This document shows, one piece after another, positions 31,943-42,834 of a DNA stretch of 64,000 bases; the first letter of the stretch is position 1; each line of letters opens with the position of its first letter. The position numbers and the translations under genes are program-made. The notes under the pieces are model-generated. The model saw nothing but the letters and a program-made list of their open reading frames with translations. It had not been told where the DNA came from and did no database searches. The stretch comes from Telmatactis stephensoni (taxonomy: Eukaryota > Cnidaria > Anthozoa > Actiniaria > Isophelliidae): positions 146,001 through 210,000 of the forward strand of contig JALIZF010001681.1 in the NCBI GenBank assembly GCA_029948255.1. The letters run 5' to 3'.

Positions 31943-33948
31943 CATGCAGAAAAATTCGCAAGACACTTTTCTCCGTATAAAAACATACATATATATTTAT
32001 ATAATATAATAAATTATTTTATATATAAATATATAAAAAATTGCAAACTTCGCAAATTTGTAGCTTCGAAGAAAATTGCAAACTTCGCAAATTTCTAACA
32101 ACGGGGAAAATTGCAAACTTCGCAAATTTGCACCTACGGGGAAAATTGTAAACTTCGCAAATTTGCACCTATGGGGAAAATTGCAAACTTCGCAAATTTG
32201 TACTTACGGAGAAATTGCAAACTTCGCAAATTTCTACTTAAGGGGAAAATTGCAAACTTCGCAAATTAATTTGTACGGCTACGGGGAAAATGGCAAACTT
32301 CGCAAATTTGCACCTACGGGGAAAATTGCAAACTTCGCAAATTTGTACTTACGGAGAAAATTGCAAACTTCGCAAATTTGTACTTACGGACCGGCCGGGT
32401 TACGGAGAAAATTGCAAACTTCGCAAATTAATTTGTACCTACGGGGGAAATGGCAAACTTCGCAAATTTTTAAAAAATTTCTAAGGAAGGAAATCTGCTA
32501 AATGACCGGTTCTCCACCCCTGTTTCCCTCCCAGGAAGGAGTAAAAGCGTGAATAATAGAGAATACCAAAACATTTTATGCATAAATGCATGAACGTTGA
32601 CTAAAGTGAAACACTTTAGGAAATAAAATTTATTTAGAAAGTTATTTGTTAATTCAAAGATAATGTAGAAAGGCTGCCTTGGGGGCTTGCGGGAGGTGAA
32701 AGGCAGGACACTTCTTGGGATCGAACTTGGCTTTATTCAGTACAACTCCCAACTGAACTACTAGCTTAAAATTCAACATCTTAAAATAATTGATGACGGG
32801 TGTTCTGAAATTGTATTTCCGTCAGCTATACTCAACAATACTCAATTATCGTTGAAATACTATTTCTAAATAGACCTATTTCACAAAAAAGTTGAATGTT
32901 GCATGGTCCGTCTAAACGGCTTTTTATCGAGCCTCTGTACATGTTTCTCAAAATTTTGGAAAAATCACATTTGAGCTATTATAAAACTGTGAACGTCAGC
33001 TGTCACATTTCGTACAACAACCCTTTTTTTTAAATAGTGTGTATTTTATTAGTACTGATTTCTCTATTGAGCTTCTGTGCTTCCGCACTCAGTGGTTGAG
33101 CACCATATAGATTAGGAATTTGTTAACTTTGAAAATAATAAGTTTACAAAATAGATATGCAATCTTCTGAAGTTACTTAATTTTTACAAGTCGGGAGAAA
33201 TTTGCAAACTTTGCAGATTTACCAGTTTCAGAGAAATATGCGAACTTCGCGGGTTTACCGAGCTAATTGAAATTTGCGAAGTTTGCAAATTTCTATTTAG
33301 GGATCGGATCATTTGCAAATTCGCACTGAATTTCTATATCGGAAGACATTCGCAAACTTTGCAGATTACCTGTAATTTAGAAATTTGCAAGTTTCTACAA
33401 GTCGGAAAAAATTCACAAACTTTGCAGATTACCCGAATTTATAAATCTACGAAGTTTGCAAATAATTTCTACGTACAAGTCGGGAGAAATTTGCAAACTT
33501 TGCAGATTACCTGTGATTTAAAAATTTGCGAAGTTTGCAAATTTCTACAAGTCAGGAAAAATTTGCAAACTTTGCAGATTTACCAGTTTCAGAGAAATAT
33601 GCGAACTTCAGTCGCAGATTTACCGAGCTTGAAATGAAATTTGCGAAGTTTGCAATTTTCTTTTTAGGGATCATTTGCAAACTTCGCAAATTTCTATTAT
33701 CGGGCGAAATTCGCAAACTTTGGAGATTACTGTAATTTAAACATTTGCGAAGTTTGCAAATTTCTAAAAGTCGGGAGAGATTTGCAAACTTCGCAGATTT
33801 TTCGAGATTCAAATCTCGAGAAATTTGCGAACTTTGCAGATTTACCAGACTCCAAATTTGCGAATTTTTCCCAATCTGTATATAATATAGTAAATTTATA
33901 TATAATTATTTTTATACGGAGAAAAGTAATTTGCGAATTTTTCTGCAT
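31943..33948. mobile_element. ~2-kb TIR element packed with GCAAACTTCGCAAATTT repeats (copy 1)
   Basis: About 41-bp imperfect terminal inverted repeats (ATGCAGAAAAATTCGCAA ... TTTTCTCCGTATAAAAA at left; the complement at 33909-33948) bound the element. Inside, 32041-32470 is a 34-36-bp array of AAATTGCAAACTTCGCAAAT plus a TTTGTACTTACGGAG-like spacer in one orientation. From 33180 to 33860 the related GCAAACTTTGCAGATTTACC motif alternates with its inverse AAATTTGCGAAGTTTGC. The middle (32510-33170) is unique DNA without a recognisable gene. No transposase is seen. It is absent upstream of AIMP1-C. Confidence 0.75.
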
Positions 33949-34298
33949 CTGTACAACTTTCTTCCATTCAGTATTCAGTTAATTTTGTTCATTCAATTGT
34001 TCGTGTATTTTTTTTTATTCTTCTCTCTTACAAGTATAGCCCACATCTTCTAGATGAGAGAAAATTTTCAAGCACTTGTGAGTTATTAGTTTGAAAGGGC
34101 AAACCTCTTCTTAAATTGAATATATTGGTGTTAGTTCTTTTTAGAATCACTGTTAGTATAGTATATGGGAAGATAGCCTGGCTGGCCCTTGGGATGGGGT
34201 AGGGGAGCTTAACTGGGAAAGAGAGTGGGCTCTCTTATTTCCCTTCCTCCAGCACTGGCCACACAGGCTTAGTAATGGAGAGATTAGTGTACACTTCA

Positions 34299-34435
34299 GG
34301 GCCGGTTGTACGAAGGGTGAATACCCCTATCCAGCGGATATATAAATCCTTATCCAGCAGATAAAATCTATACAAAATCTATACAGTGGATAACTCTTAT
34401 CCAGTGGACCACTTTATCCAACTTTCGTACAACAT
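34299..34435. mobile_element. GGCCGGTTGTACGAA foldback repeat
   Basis: It begins GGGCCGGTTGTACGAAGGGT, has CTATCCAGCGGAT / TTATCCAGTGGA inner repeats and ends TTTCGTACAACA. It is an inverted-repeat MITE-like unit related in style to 49381-49490. The recent-duplication copy is at 42355-42491. Confidence 0.65.
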
Positions 34436-34778
34436 GATCCAAAGTCAAATACCATAAAACCATAGGTTTGGATAAAAATTACCACAAAACTGCATCAAAA
34501 ATAACACAAAGCCGCATCACTGCAAACCCTTACGCATCTTCCTCCTGTAATGTCCTTATTCAAGAAGATTTGAAGGCTGGTCTAAGCATCGCAAAGCAGC
34601 ACCTTCCCCTCAGACCCTGCAATCATGTTGGTCTGGCTCAGTGGGAGTCAAACCCTTTAATTCCTAGCTATTCCCACACAAACACCAACAATAAAATAAT
34701 TGGGCCAACCAATTTTATTTATCAACATGATCTTGCAAATGACACAATTTCAGATCAGTGAATATATTATAATGCTAT

Positions 34779-37700
34779 TTATCGAACGACTCCATTCTTG
34801 ATAGGGGTAGTACAGATGCCTTTATCTGGTATTTTGAATGGGTCACCCTTATAAGTAGGAATGCCTTCGTCATTGGTGGTGAAATCAGGGGCACATGTTT
34901 CCCAAACCTAAAAATTGCAGCAAATAATTTATTACTAAAACTGTAATACTGACAGCAAGACTGCTGATCCCCAGGGAGTTCATTATTGCTGGGTTTCATC
35001 CATTCCTCTGGGAATTCAGAAGACAATAGAGTGGTAGCCATGTTGGATGAACAAACAAGGGATGCTAATGAGAAATCTTTTGCTGAAATTCATCCAAGAT
35101 GGCTGCTATGACAGTCACATGCAACCCAAGAATAAATAAAGTAAGTAGTCATGCTTCATTGAAATAGGCAGTAACACAACTTTCCAATACCCAAGACGAG
35201 GACACTAAAGCATACTTGCCTTCTTCTTTGGGTTTAGTTGAGCATCTGGAGTGCCTGGATAGGCATCAAATACAACTCTATCACCAGGTACTGCACCACT
35301 TGGAGGATTTACAATACGCCATTCATCACCACCCTTGGCACACATCACCATTCCTTGGGACAAAATTCCACGCATCCTATTGATAAATACATAAATACTT
35401 TAATGAGTGGGTTATTTCATATTATTGTTAAAAACTTCATAAACCTTTCATTCAAATCAGAAATACATACTTGACTGGTTTGAGGTTGGCCATGACAACA
35501 CACAATGCATCCTGATAGAATAAATAGATGAATTAATTTATTAAAAAAGGATAAAAAGAGAGAGGAATTTGTATAGGAAATCGCACGATCTTGAGTACAA
35601 TTCGGAATTAATAGGTACGAGTAATGTTTTGAAAGTTCTCAAAATAGGACGAGCCTTTAGGCGAGTCCTATTTGAGAGTTTTCAAAACATTACGAGTAAC
35701 TATTAATTCTGAATTGTACGAGAAGATCGTGCGATTTTTTATTTATAATACACTATCGTTGCCATAGCGACTTAATAGGTACTCTACAGAGTACAATTAA
35801 CAATATAATTGTACTCCTCTCGTCCAATCAGAATCGAGTAATTTTGTATAGTGTATTATAAAAGGGAAGAAAGAGTGGGAGGAAGAAAATAAGAAATAGG
35901 GGACAGAAGCACGGAAGAAAGGAGAAGGAATTGAAAATTTAGGGACGAGTACAAAAAGGAAGGATGTTATCAAAGGAAAAGAAAGGGACAGGGGCAAATG
36001 TAAGAAAATGTAAAGAAAGAAGGAGAAAATCGAAGAAAATATACTAACTTGTAACTCTTCCATTGGTATATTTCCAACAAGCCCACTGCAAATTGTTCTT
36101 GGAGTTTCTTCTCCAATATCAACTGTAATGACAATGTGTTCCATTGTTGATGTTTGACTTAATACAAAAGTATACATTGTTTTAAAAAACTTACTTTCTT
36201 CAACAAAAAGAGTGTCAGCATCTGGATGCTTCTTGATAGCTGTGATTTTACCAACTCTAAAGTTAAATCTTGAAGCATTGAGATTCTCTTCTTTCTTGGC
36301 TGAATTAAAAATCAAAAATACAGTGAAAACCTGCCTTATTGCTGCCTGTTAATATTGCCATCCTGCTTTTATAGACAGCTATTTTTGTCCCATAGATTGC
36401 TGTATTAACATGTGGTCTTCAGTGATAATCAGGCCCTTAGAACAACCTACTGAACTGATCTATCTTCAGGGGGTGTACTTCGATCAAACTTCAATAATTA
36501 GAGTGACTTTTATTAACCCATGAAACAAAGTGTACAACAATACAGTGGAATCCCATCTTACTGCCACCCTGTTAATATGGGAACCAAGCTATATATTATG
36601 ATCAGTTATTTTTGCTCAAGGGTGGCCATATTTATAGGATTTTATGTACTGTACTGGTCTTTGTATCACTCATGCTAATCTACATTTATAAGAACATTGG
36701 TCTTCAATGACTTATAGTATGATAGATAATAGGCAACTACACTGTACATAAGTAGACTGATTGGCCAACAGTCACTCAGTCAGACAGACAGACAGACAGA
36801 CAGGCAGGCAGACAGACAGGCAGGCAGGCAGGCAGGCAGGCAGACAGGCAGGCAGACAGACAGACAGACAGACAGGCAGACAGACAGACAGACAGTACCT
36901 TATGGTATGATAGATAATAGGGAACTACATAAGTAGACTGATTGGCCAACCGTCAGACAGACAGACAGACAGACAGACAGACAGGCAGGCAGGCAGGCAG
37001 GCAGGCAGACAGACAGACAGACAGACAGTACCTTGTTCTTTGGGAGCTTTTTCAGCTTTAGCTTTCTTCTCTGCCTTCTTCTTCTCTTGCTTGGGTTTCT
37101 CTTCAGGTTTCTTTTCACCATTTTGTGCTGGACTAGGTGTAGTAACAGGGGTAGCAATGGGTGTGGCAACAGGTGCCGACAAAGGCTTTGGTAGTGGTAC
37201 TTGCTTCACTGGAAAATACAATTAAAAATACAAACTTCATCTTTACCACTGTTCACAAGTGCTCCTTTACTGAAAGTATTCACTAATTTACTGTCAGTGG
37301 TTTCTGCAGATTGTGCAGAATGACCATTAATTTTATGAAGGGTGTAAACTACTTACATGGGCTTCCTGTGTGAATTCTGACACAGGTAACCCATCATTCA
37401 CAGGGACACATTACCTCCATTTCTAACTTCCCAGTAAACAAGCTCCTTTTTCAGTTTGGCTGCTTCTTCTTTCAGCCTCTCATTTTCTCTTCTCAGTGAC
37501 TCTACTTGTGCCTAAAAAATTAGAGATAGTCTATATCATACAGTATTTTTGGCAGTAGATCTATTAACTGGCTTCTGGTTTGTACAAAATCCTGTTTAGG
37601 GATATTAATTGTCATATTTTCTTAATTAAATAATTTTACCTGTGAATTAGGTGTTTGCTGTTTATCTAGGATTAAAACAGAAAAAAATTATATAAGCTTA

Positions 37701-39543
37701 TACAAATAACACATTATTGGTCTCTAAACATATAGCTATGGTGCTTTGCTTGTCATCATTAAGTCTGAATAACTGCATCGTAAATTTGCAAAGAATTGCA
37801 CCTAGTTGCCTTGATGAAGACATTTTAATAAAGTCAAAAATTTGGCAATAAAACATTTGTGTTTGCTGCCAGTTTATTGTTCATATATTCACTGATTCTG
37901 GTATAGATCTACACTTGTGTTTTGAAGTTTTACTTTGATGTTGCATTGAACAGATAATGTTAAAAACTGGGAAATTGGACTACCCCGTCGTATTTTAAGG
38001 CCGCCAGTTACACACCATGCATTACAGCTTATCTAACATGTCTATCTTGGTGGTCTTAAAATATGACAGGCCGAGTAGTCCAATTTCCCGGTTTTTAACA
38101 TTATCTTTTGCAACATCATAGTAAAATTTTAGCTTTCTATACGTTTTAGCTCTGGTATAGGAGATGAAGGACCACCCCTATTAAATTTGTCCTTTTCGAA
38201 TTGGCAATGTATGGCATTCATGGAAAGTAGGATTTTTATTTTCATACATAGAATTTATAATCAAGTACAATAATTTTGTATAATTTGTAATTTGTATTAT
38301 CCGGCTGATGAATTTACTGTGTTCAGTTGAAATAAAGTTTATGTTTCTAATTTCCTATTTGATCCTATATGTCATTTATGGGCAGAGTTAATAAACGGGA
38401 CTGCTGTTAGCTCTGGTATAGGAGATGAAGGACCACGCCTCCCCTCCCCCTCGCCCCTATATGTAAGGCACCTCTATGTCATGTATGAGATATGAAGGAC
38501 CACCCCTCCCCTTTGCCCCTATATGTAAGGCACCCCTATATGACAGACAGACAGACAGATCTTTTTTATTTGGTGTCTTATATATCCTGTATACATTGAC
38601 GTTATCCAAATAAAGTACAATAGTTTTTATTTCCATATTACACATATAATAAAAATAATGGATTCAATTGAGATCATTAATGTGATTACTAATAATTCTA
38701 TTCGAGGTTCTTTTAGTAAAACAGTCATAGACATAATTTGCTACTGCTACTTGTAGGTTTGACGGAGGATCCATCAGTAGCAGGAACAAATCATAATCTG
38801 ATAAAGATTGATAGTAATTATTTTCATGAAAGATTATTTTAAAAAGGTCCGCCCTGAGGTCAGAATACAGAAGACAGTAAATAAGGAAGTGTTTCTCGTC
38901 TTCAATATATGTCATGTATGAGATATGGGGGACCACCCCTTCCCTCCTCCTTGCCCCTATATGTAAGGCACCCCTATATGTCATGTATGAGATATGAAGG
39001 ACCACCCCTCCCCTTTGCCCCTATATGTAAGGCGCCCCTATATGTCATGTATGAGATATGAAGGACCACCCCTCCTCTCCCCTTCACCCCTATATGTCAG
39101 GTGCCCCTATATGTCATGTATGAGAGATGAAGGACCACCCCTCTCCTCCCCCTCACCCCTATATGTAAGGCACCCCTATATGTCATGTATGAGATATGAA
39201 GGACCAGTCCTCCCCTCCCCCTCCCCCTCGCCCCTATATGTCAGACGCCCCTATATCTGTATATGTCAGGCACCCCTATATGTCATGTAGCGTTAGTTAC
39301 CAATGCTGCTGCAATGTTTGGATTTTAATTTACAAAAAGCACATTATGATGAACATTAATCAGTCCATCACTTATGAAAAAGAGATTTTAAGTCCTGACC
39401 TGTACCACAGTCAAAAATAATTGTGATATTTTACCAACTGCTTTCTGAAGACAATCGATGTGTTGTTTCAGCAATTCTACCATTTCTTCTGCCTCCACTG
39501 CGCGTCGTTCAACACGTTCAAGTACCTCATTACTCCCTACCAT
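34779..39543 (-). CDS. AIMP1: AIMP1 copy B (chimeric: 5' exons from A, 3' exons from C)
   Basis: Nine in-phase exons: 39543-39435 (ATG), 37665-37640, 37511-37415, 37208-37032, 36299-36195, 36122-36049, 35511-35471, 35376-35220 and 34907-34779 (TAA), giving 304 residues. Same domain order as copy A, with KPKQEKKKAEKKAKAE in the Lys-rich linker and MRGILSQGMVMCAKGGDEW in the EMAP-II domain. Exon 8 uses a GC donor with consensus context (GCAAGT). Exons 4-9 and their introns are essentially identical to copy C (offset about 8,056) while exons 1-2 and intron 1 are essentially identical to copy A (offset 8,057). It looks intact and codes for nearly the same protein as copy C, but it has the upstream region of copy A instead of the HDDC2-shared promoter. 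Confidence 0.94.
35567..35862. mobile_element. ~296-bp hairpin element in an AIMP1-B intron
   Basis: A long hairpin (AAATCGCACGATCTTGAGTA ... GATCGTGCGATTT, 35578-35737) sits in DNA that is missing at the same point in copy A, where flanking GAGAGAGGA and GGGAAGAAAGAG are joined. That empty site supports insertion after the A/C split. The copy in AIMP1-C is at about 43622-43918. Confidence 0.8.
36770..37029. repeat. (ACAG)n/(GGCA)n microsatellite with embedded duplicated unique block, AIMP1-B
   Basis: Two ACAG/GGCAGGCA tracts flank a 60-bp unique block containing TATGATAGATAATAG that also occurs once just before the tract. Array growth therefore copied flanking sequence. The C copy (44826-45077) is about 8 bp shorter. 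Confidence 0.85.
37952..38106. mobile_element. Foldback element in AIMP1-B intron 1
   Basis: Duplicate of 29895-30049 through the 8.06-kb tandem duplication, with the same AGATAATGTTAAAAACTGGG end. Confidence 0.8.
38408..39286. repeat. ~69-bp minisatellite in AIMP1-B intron 1, with LINE 3' fragment
   Basis: Duplicate of 30351-31229. The LINE fragment copy occupies 38541-38907 with the same stop and frame. Confidence 0.85.
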
Positions 39544-39999
39544 GACTCCTCTATAAAATAAAGGTTTAAAAGTTGAAAAAGAAAGATTAAAACTGCCACA
39601 AAATGCCGATCATCAATGTGACTGAGCCCGCGGCTCACGTAAAAAGAAAGATTAAAACTGCGAGCCAGACGAGAAGTGAACAAAATTCCGATCATCAATG
39701 TGACTGAGCCCGCGGCTCAAGTACAGCGGATGTTATAATACCATTCAAATTTTCTTTTACGTTAAAAAACTTATTTTCTTTTGAAAACATAATATTCGCA
39801 AATTATGTTTCAGCAATCCCATCGAAGGAAAACGTAGAAAATGAAGGTTTTTAAAGAAAAGTTTAAAAAGAAAATTAAATCGCACTGTAGGTTCTAGTCT
39901 CTTTCAAATACTCGAGGAACGCCTGGTTGATCTCTGCTTTCTCGGGACTTACAAATCTGCAAAATTTGCAAAATACTCTGATCTATACGTACACCCGGA

Positions 40000-42004
40000 C
40001 ATGCAGAAAAATTCGCAAGACACTTTTCTCCGTATAAAAACATACATATATATTTATATAATATAATAAATTATTTTATATATAAATATATAAAAAATTG
40101 CAAACTTCGCAAATTTGTAGCTTCGAAGAAAATTGCAAACTTCGCAAATTTCTAACAACGGGGAAAATTGCAAACTTCGCAAATTTGCACCTACGGGGAA
40201 AATTGTAAACTTCGCAAATTTGCACCTATGGGGAAAATTGCAAACTTCGCAAATTTGTACTTACGGAGAAATTGCAAACTTCGCAAATTTCTACTTAAGG
40301 GGAAAATTGCAAACTTCGCAAATTAATTTGTACGGCTACGGGGAAAATGGCAAACTTCGCAAATTTGCACCTACGGGGAAAATTGCAAACTTCGCAAATT
40401 TGTACTTACGGAGAAAATTGCAAACTTCGCAAATTTGTACTTACGGACCGGCCGGGTTACGGAGAAAATTGCAAACTTCGCAAATTAATTTGTACCTACG
40501 GGGGAAATGGCAAACTTCGCAAATTTTTAAAAAATTTCTAAGGAAGGAAATCTGCTAAATGACCGGTTCTCCACCCCTGTTTCCCTCCCAGGAAGGAGTA
40601 AAAGCGTGAATAATAGAGAATACCAAAACATTTTATGCATAAATGCATGAACGTTGACTAAAGTGAAACACTTTAGGAAATAAAATTTATTTAGAAAGTT
40701 ATTTGTTAATTCAAAGATAATGTAGAAAGGCTGCCTTGGGGGCTTGCGGGAGGTGAAAGGCAGGACACTTCTTGGGATCGAACTTGGCTTTATTCAGTAC
40801 AACTCCCAACTGAACTACTAGCTTAAAATTCAACATCTTAAAATAATTGATGACGGGTGTTCTGAAATTGTATTTCCGTCAGCTATACTCAACAATACTC
40901 AATTATCGTTGAAATACTATTTCTAAATAGACCTATTTCACAAAAAAGTTGATGTTGCATGGTCCGTCTAAACGGCTTTTTATCGAGCCTCTGTACATGT
41001 TTCTCAAAATTTTGGAAAAATCACATTTGAGCTATTATAAAACTGTGAACGTCAGCTGTCACATTTCGTACAACAACCCTTTTTTTTAAATAGTGTGTAT
41101 TTTATTAGTACTGATTTCTCTATTGAGCTTCTGTGCTTCCGCACTCAGTGGTTGAGCACCATATAGATTAGGAATTTGTTAACTTTGAAAATAATAAGTT
41201 TACAAAATAGATATGCAATCTTCTGAAGTTACTTAATTTTTACAAGTCGGGAGAAATTTGCAAACTTTGCAGATTTACCAGTTTCAGAGAAATATGCGAA
41301 CTTCGCGGGTTTACCGAGCTAATTGAAATTTGCGAAGTTTGCAAATTTCTATTTAGGGATCGGATCATTTGCAAATTCGCACTGAATTTCTATATCGGAA
41401 GACATTCGCAAACTTTGCAGATTACCTGTAATTTAGAAATTTGCAAGTTTCTACAAGTCGGAAAAAATTCACAAACTTTGCAGATTACCCGAATTTATAA
41501 ATCTACGAAGTTTGCAAATAATTTCTACGTACAAGTCGGGAGAAATTTGCAAACTTTGCAGATTACCTGTGATTTAAAAATTTGCGAAGTTTGCAAATTT
41601 CTACAAGTCAGGAAAAATTTGCAAACTTTGCAGATTTACCAGTTTCAGAGAAATATGCGAACTTCAGTCGCAGATTTACCGAGCTTGAAATGAAATTTGC
41701 GAAGTTTGCAATTTTCTTTTTAGGGATCATTTGCAAACTTCGCAAATTTCTATTATCGGGCGAAATTCGCAAACTTTGGAGATTACTGTAATTTAAACAT
41801 TTGCGAAGTTTGCAAATTTCTAAAAGTCGGGAGAGATTTGCAAACTTCGCAGATTTTTCGAGATTCAAATCTCGAGAAATTTGCGAACTTTGCAGATTTA
41901 CCAGACTCCAAATTTGCGAATTTTTCCCAATCTGTATATAATATAGTAAATTTATATATAATTATTTTTATACGGAGAAAAGTAATTTGCGAATTTTTCT
42001 GCAT
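40000..42004. mobile_element. ~2-kb GCAAACTTCGCAAATTT TIR element (copy 2)
   Basis: Duplicate of 31943-33948, differing by a single-base deletion (near 40951) that I could see. Confidence 0.75.
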
Positions 42005-42354
42005 CTGTACAACTTTCTTCCATTCAGTATTCAGTTAATTTTGTTCATTCAATTGTTCGTGTATTTTTTTTTATTCTTCTCTCTTACAAGTATAGCCCAC
42101 ATCTTCTAGATGAGAGAAAATTTTCAAGCACTTGTGAGTTATTAGTTTGAAAGGGCAAACCTCTTCTTAAATTGAATATATTGGTGTTAGTTCTTTTTAG
42201 AATCACTGTTAGTATAGTATATGGGAAGATAGCCTGGCTGGCCCTTGGGATGGGGTAGGGGAGCTTAACTGGGAAAGAGAGTGGGCTCTCTTATTTCCCT
42301 TCCTCCAGCACTGGCCACACAGGCTTAGTAATGGAGAGATTAGTGTACACTTCA

Positions 42355-42491
42355 GGGCCGGTTGTACGAAGGGTGAATACCCCTATCCAGCGGATATATA
42401 AATCCTTATCCAGCAGATAAAATCTATACAAAATCTATACAGTGGATAACTCTTATCCAGTGGACCACTTTATCCAACTTTCGTACAACAT
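42355..42491. mobile_element. GGCCGGTTGTACGAA foldback repeat, second copy
   Basis: Duplicate of 34299-34435 within the 8.06-kb tandem duplication. Confidence 0.65.
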
Positions 42492-42834
42492 GATCCAAAG
42501 TCAAATACCATAAAACCATAGGTTTGGATAAAAATTACCACAAAACTGCATCAAAAATAACACAAAGCCGCATCACTGCAAACCCTTACGCATCTTCCTC
42601 CTGTAATGTCCTTATTCAAGAAGATTTGAAGGCTGGTCTAAGCATCGCAAAGCAGCACCTTCCCCTCAGACCCTGCAATCATGTTGGTCTGGCTCAGTGG
42701 GAGTCAAACCCTTTAATTCCTAGCTATTCCCACACAAACACCAACAATAAAATAATTGGGCCAACCAATTTTATTTATCAACATGATCTTGCAAATGACA
42801 CAATTTCAGATCAGTGAATATATTATAATGCTAT

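Noticed and set aside
32076..32501. 141-residue ORF and its copy at 40133-40558
   Set aside because: Translation of the GCAAACTTCGCAAATTT array; repeat peptide only, and it varies with repeat slippage.
29378..37433. Retrotransposition as the origin of AIMP1 copy B
   Set aside because: Copy B retains all introns and flanking repeats with a constant 8.06-kb offset, which fits tandem unequal crossing-over.
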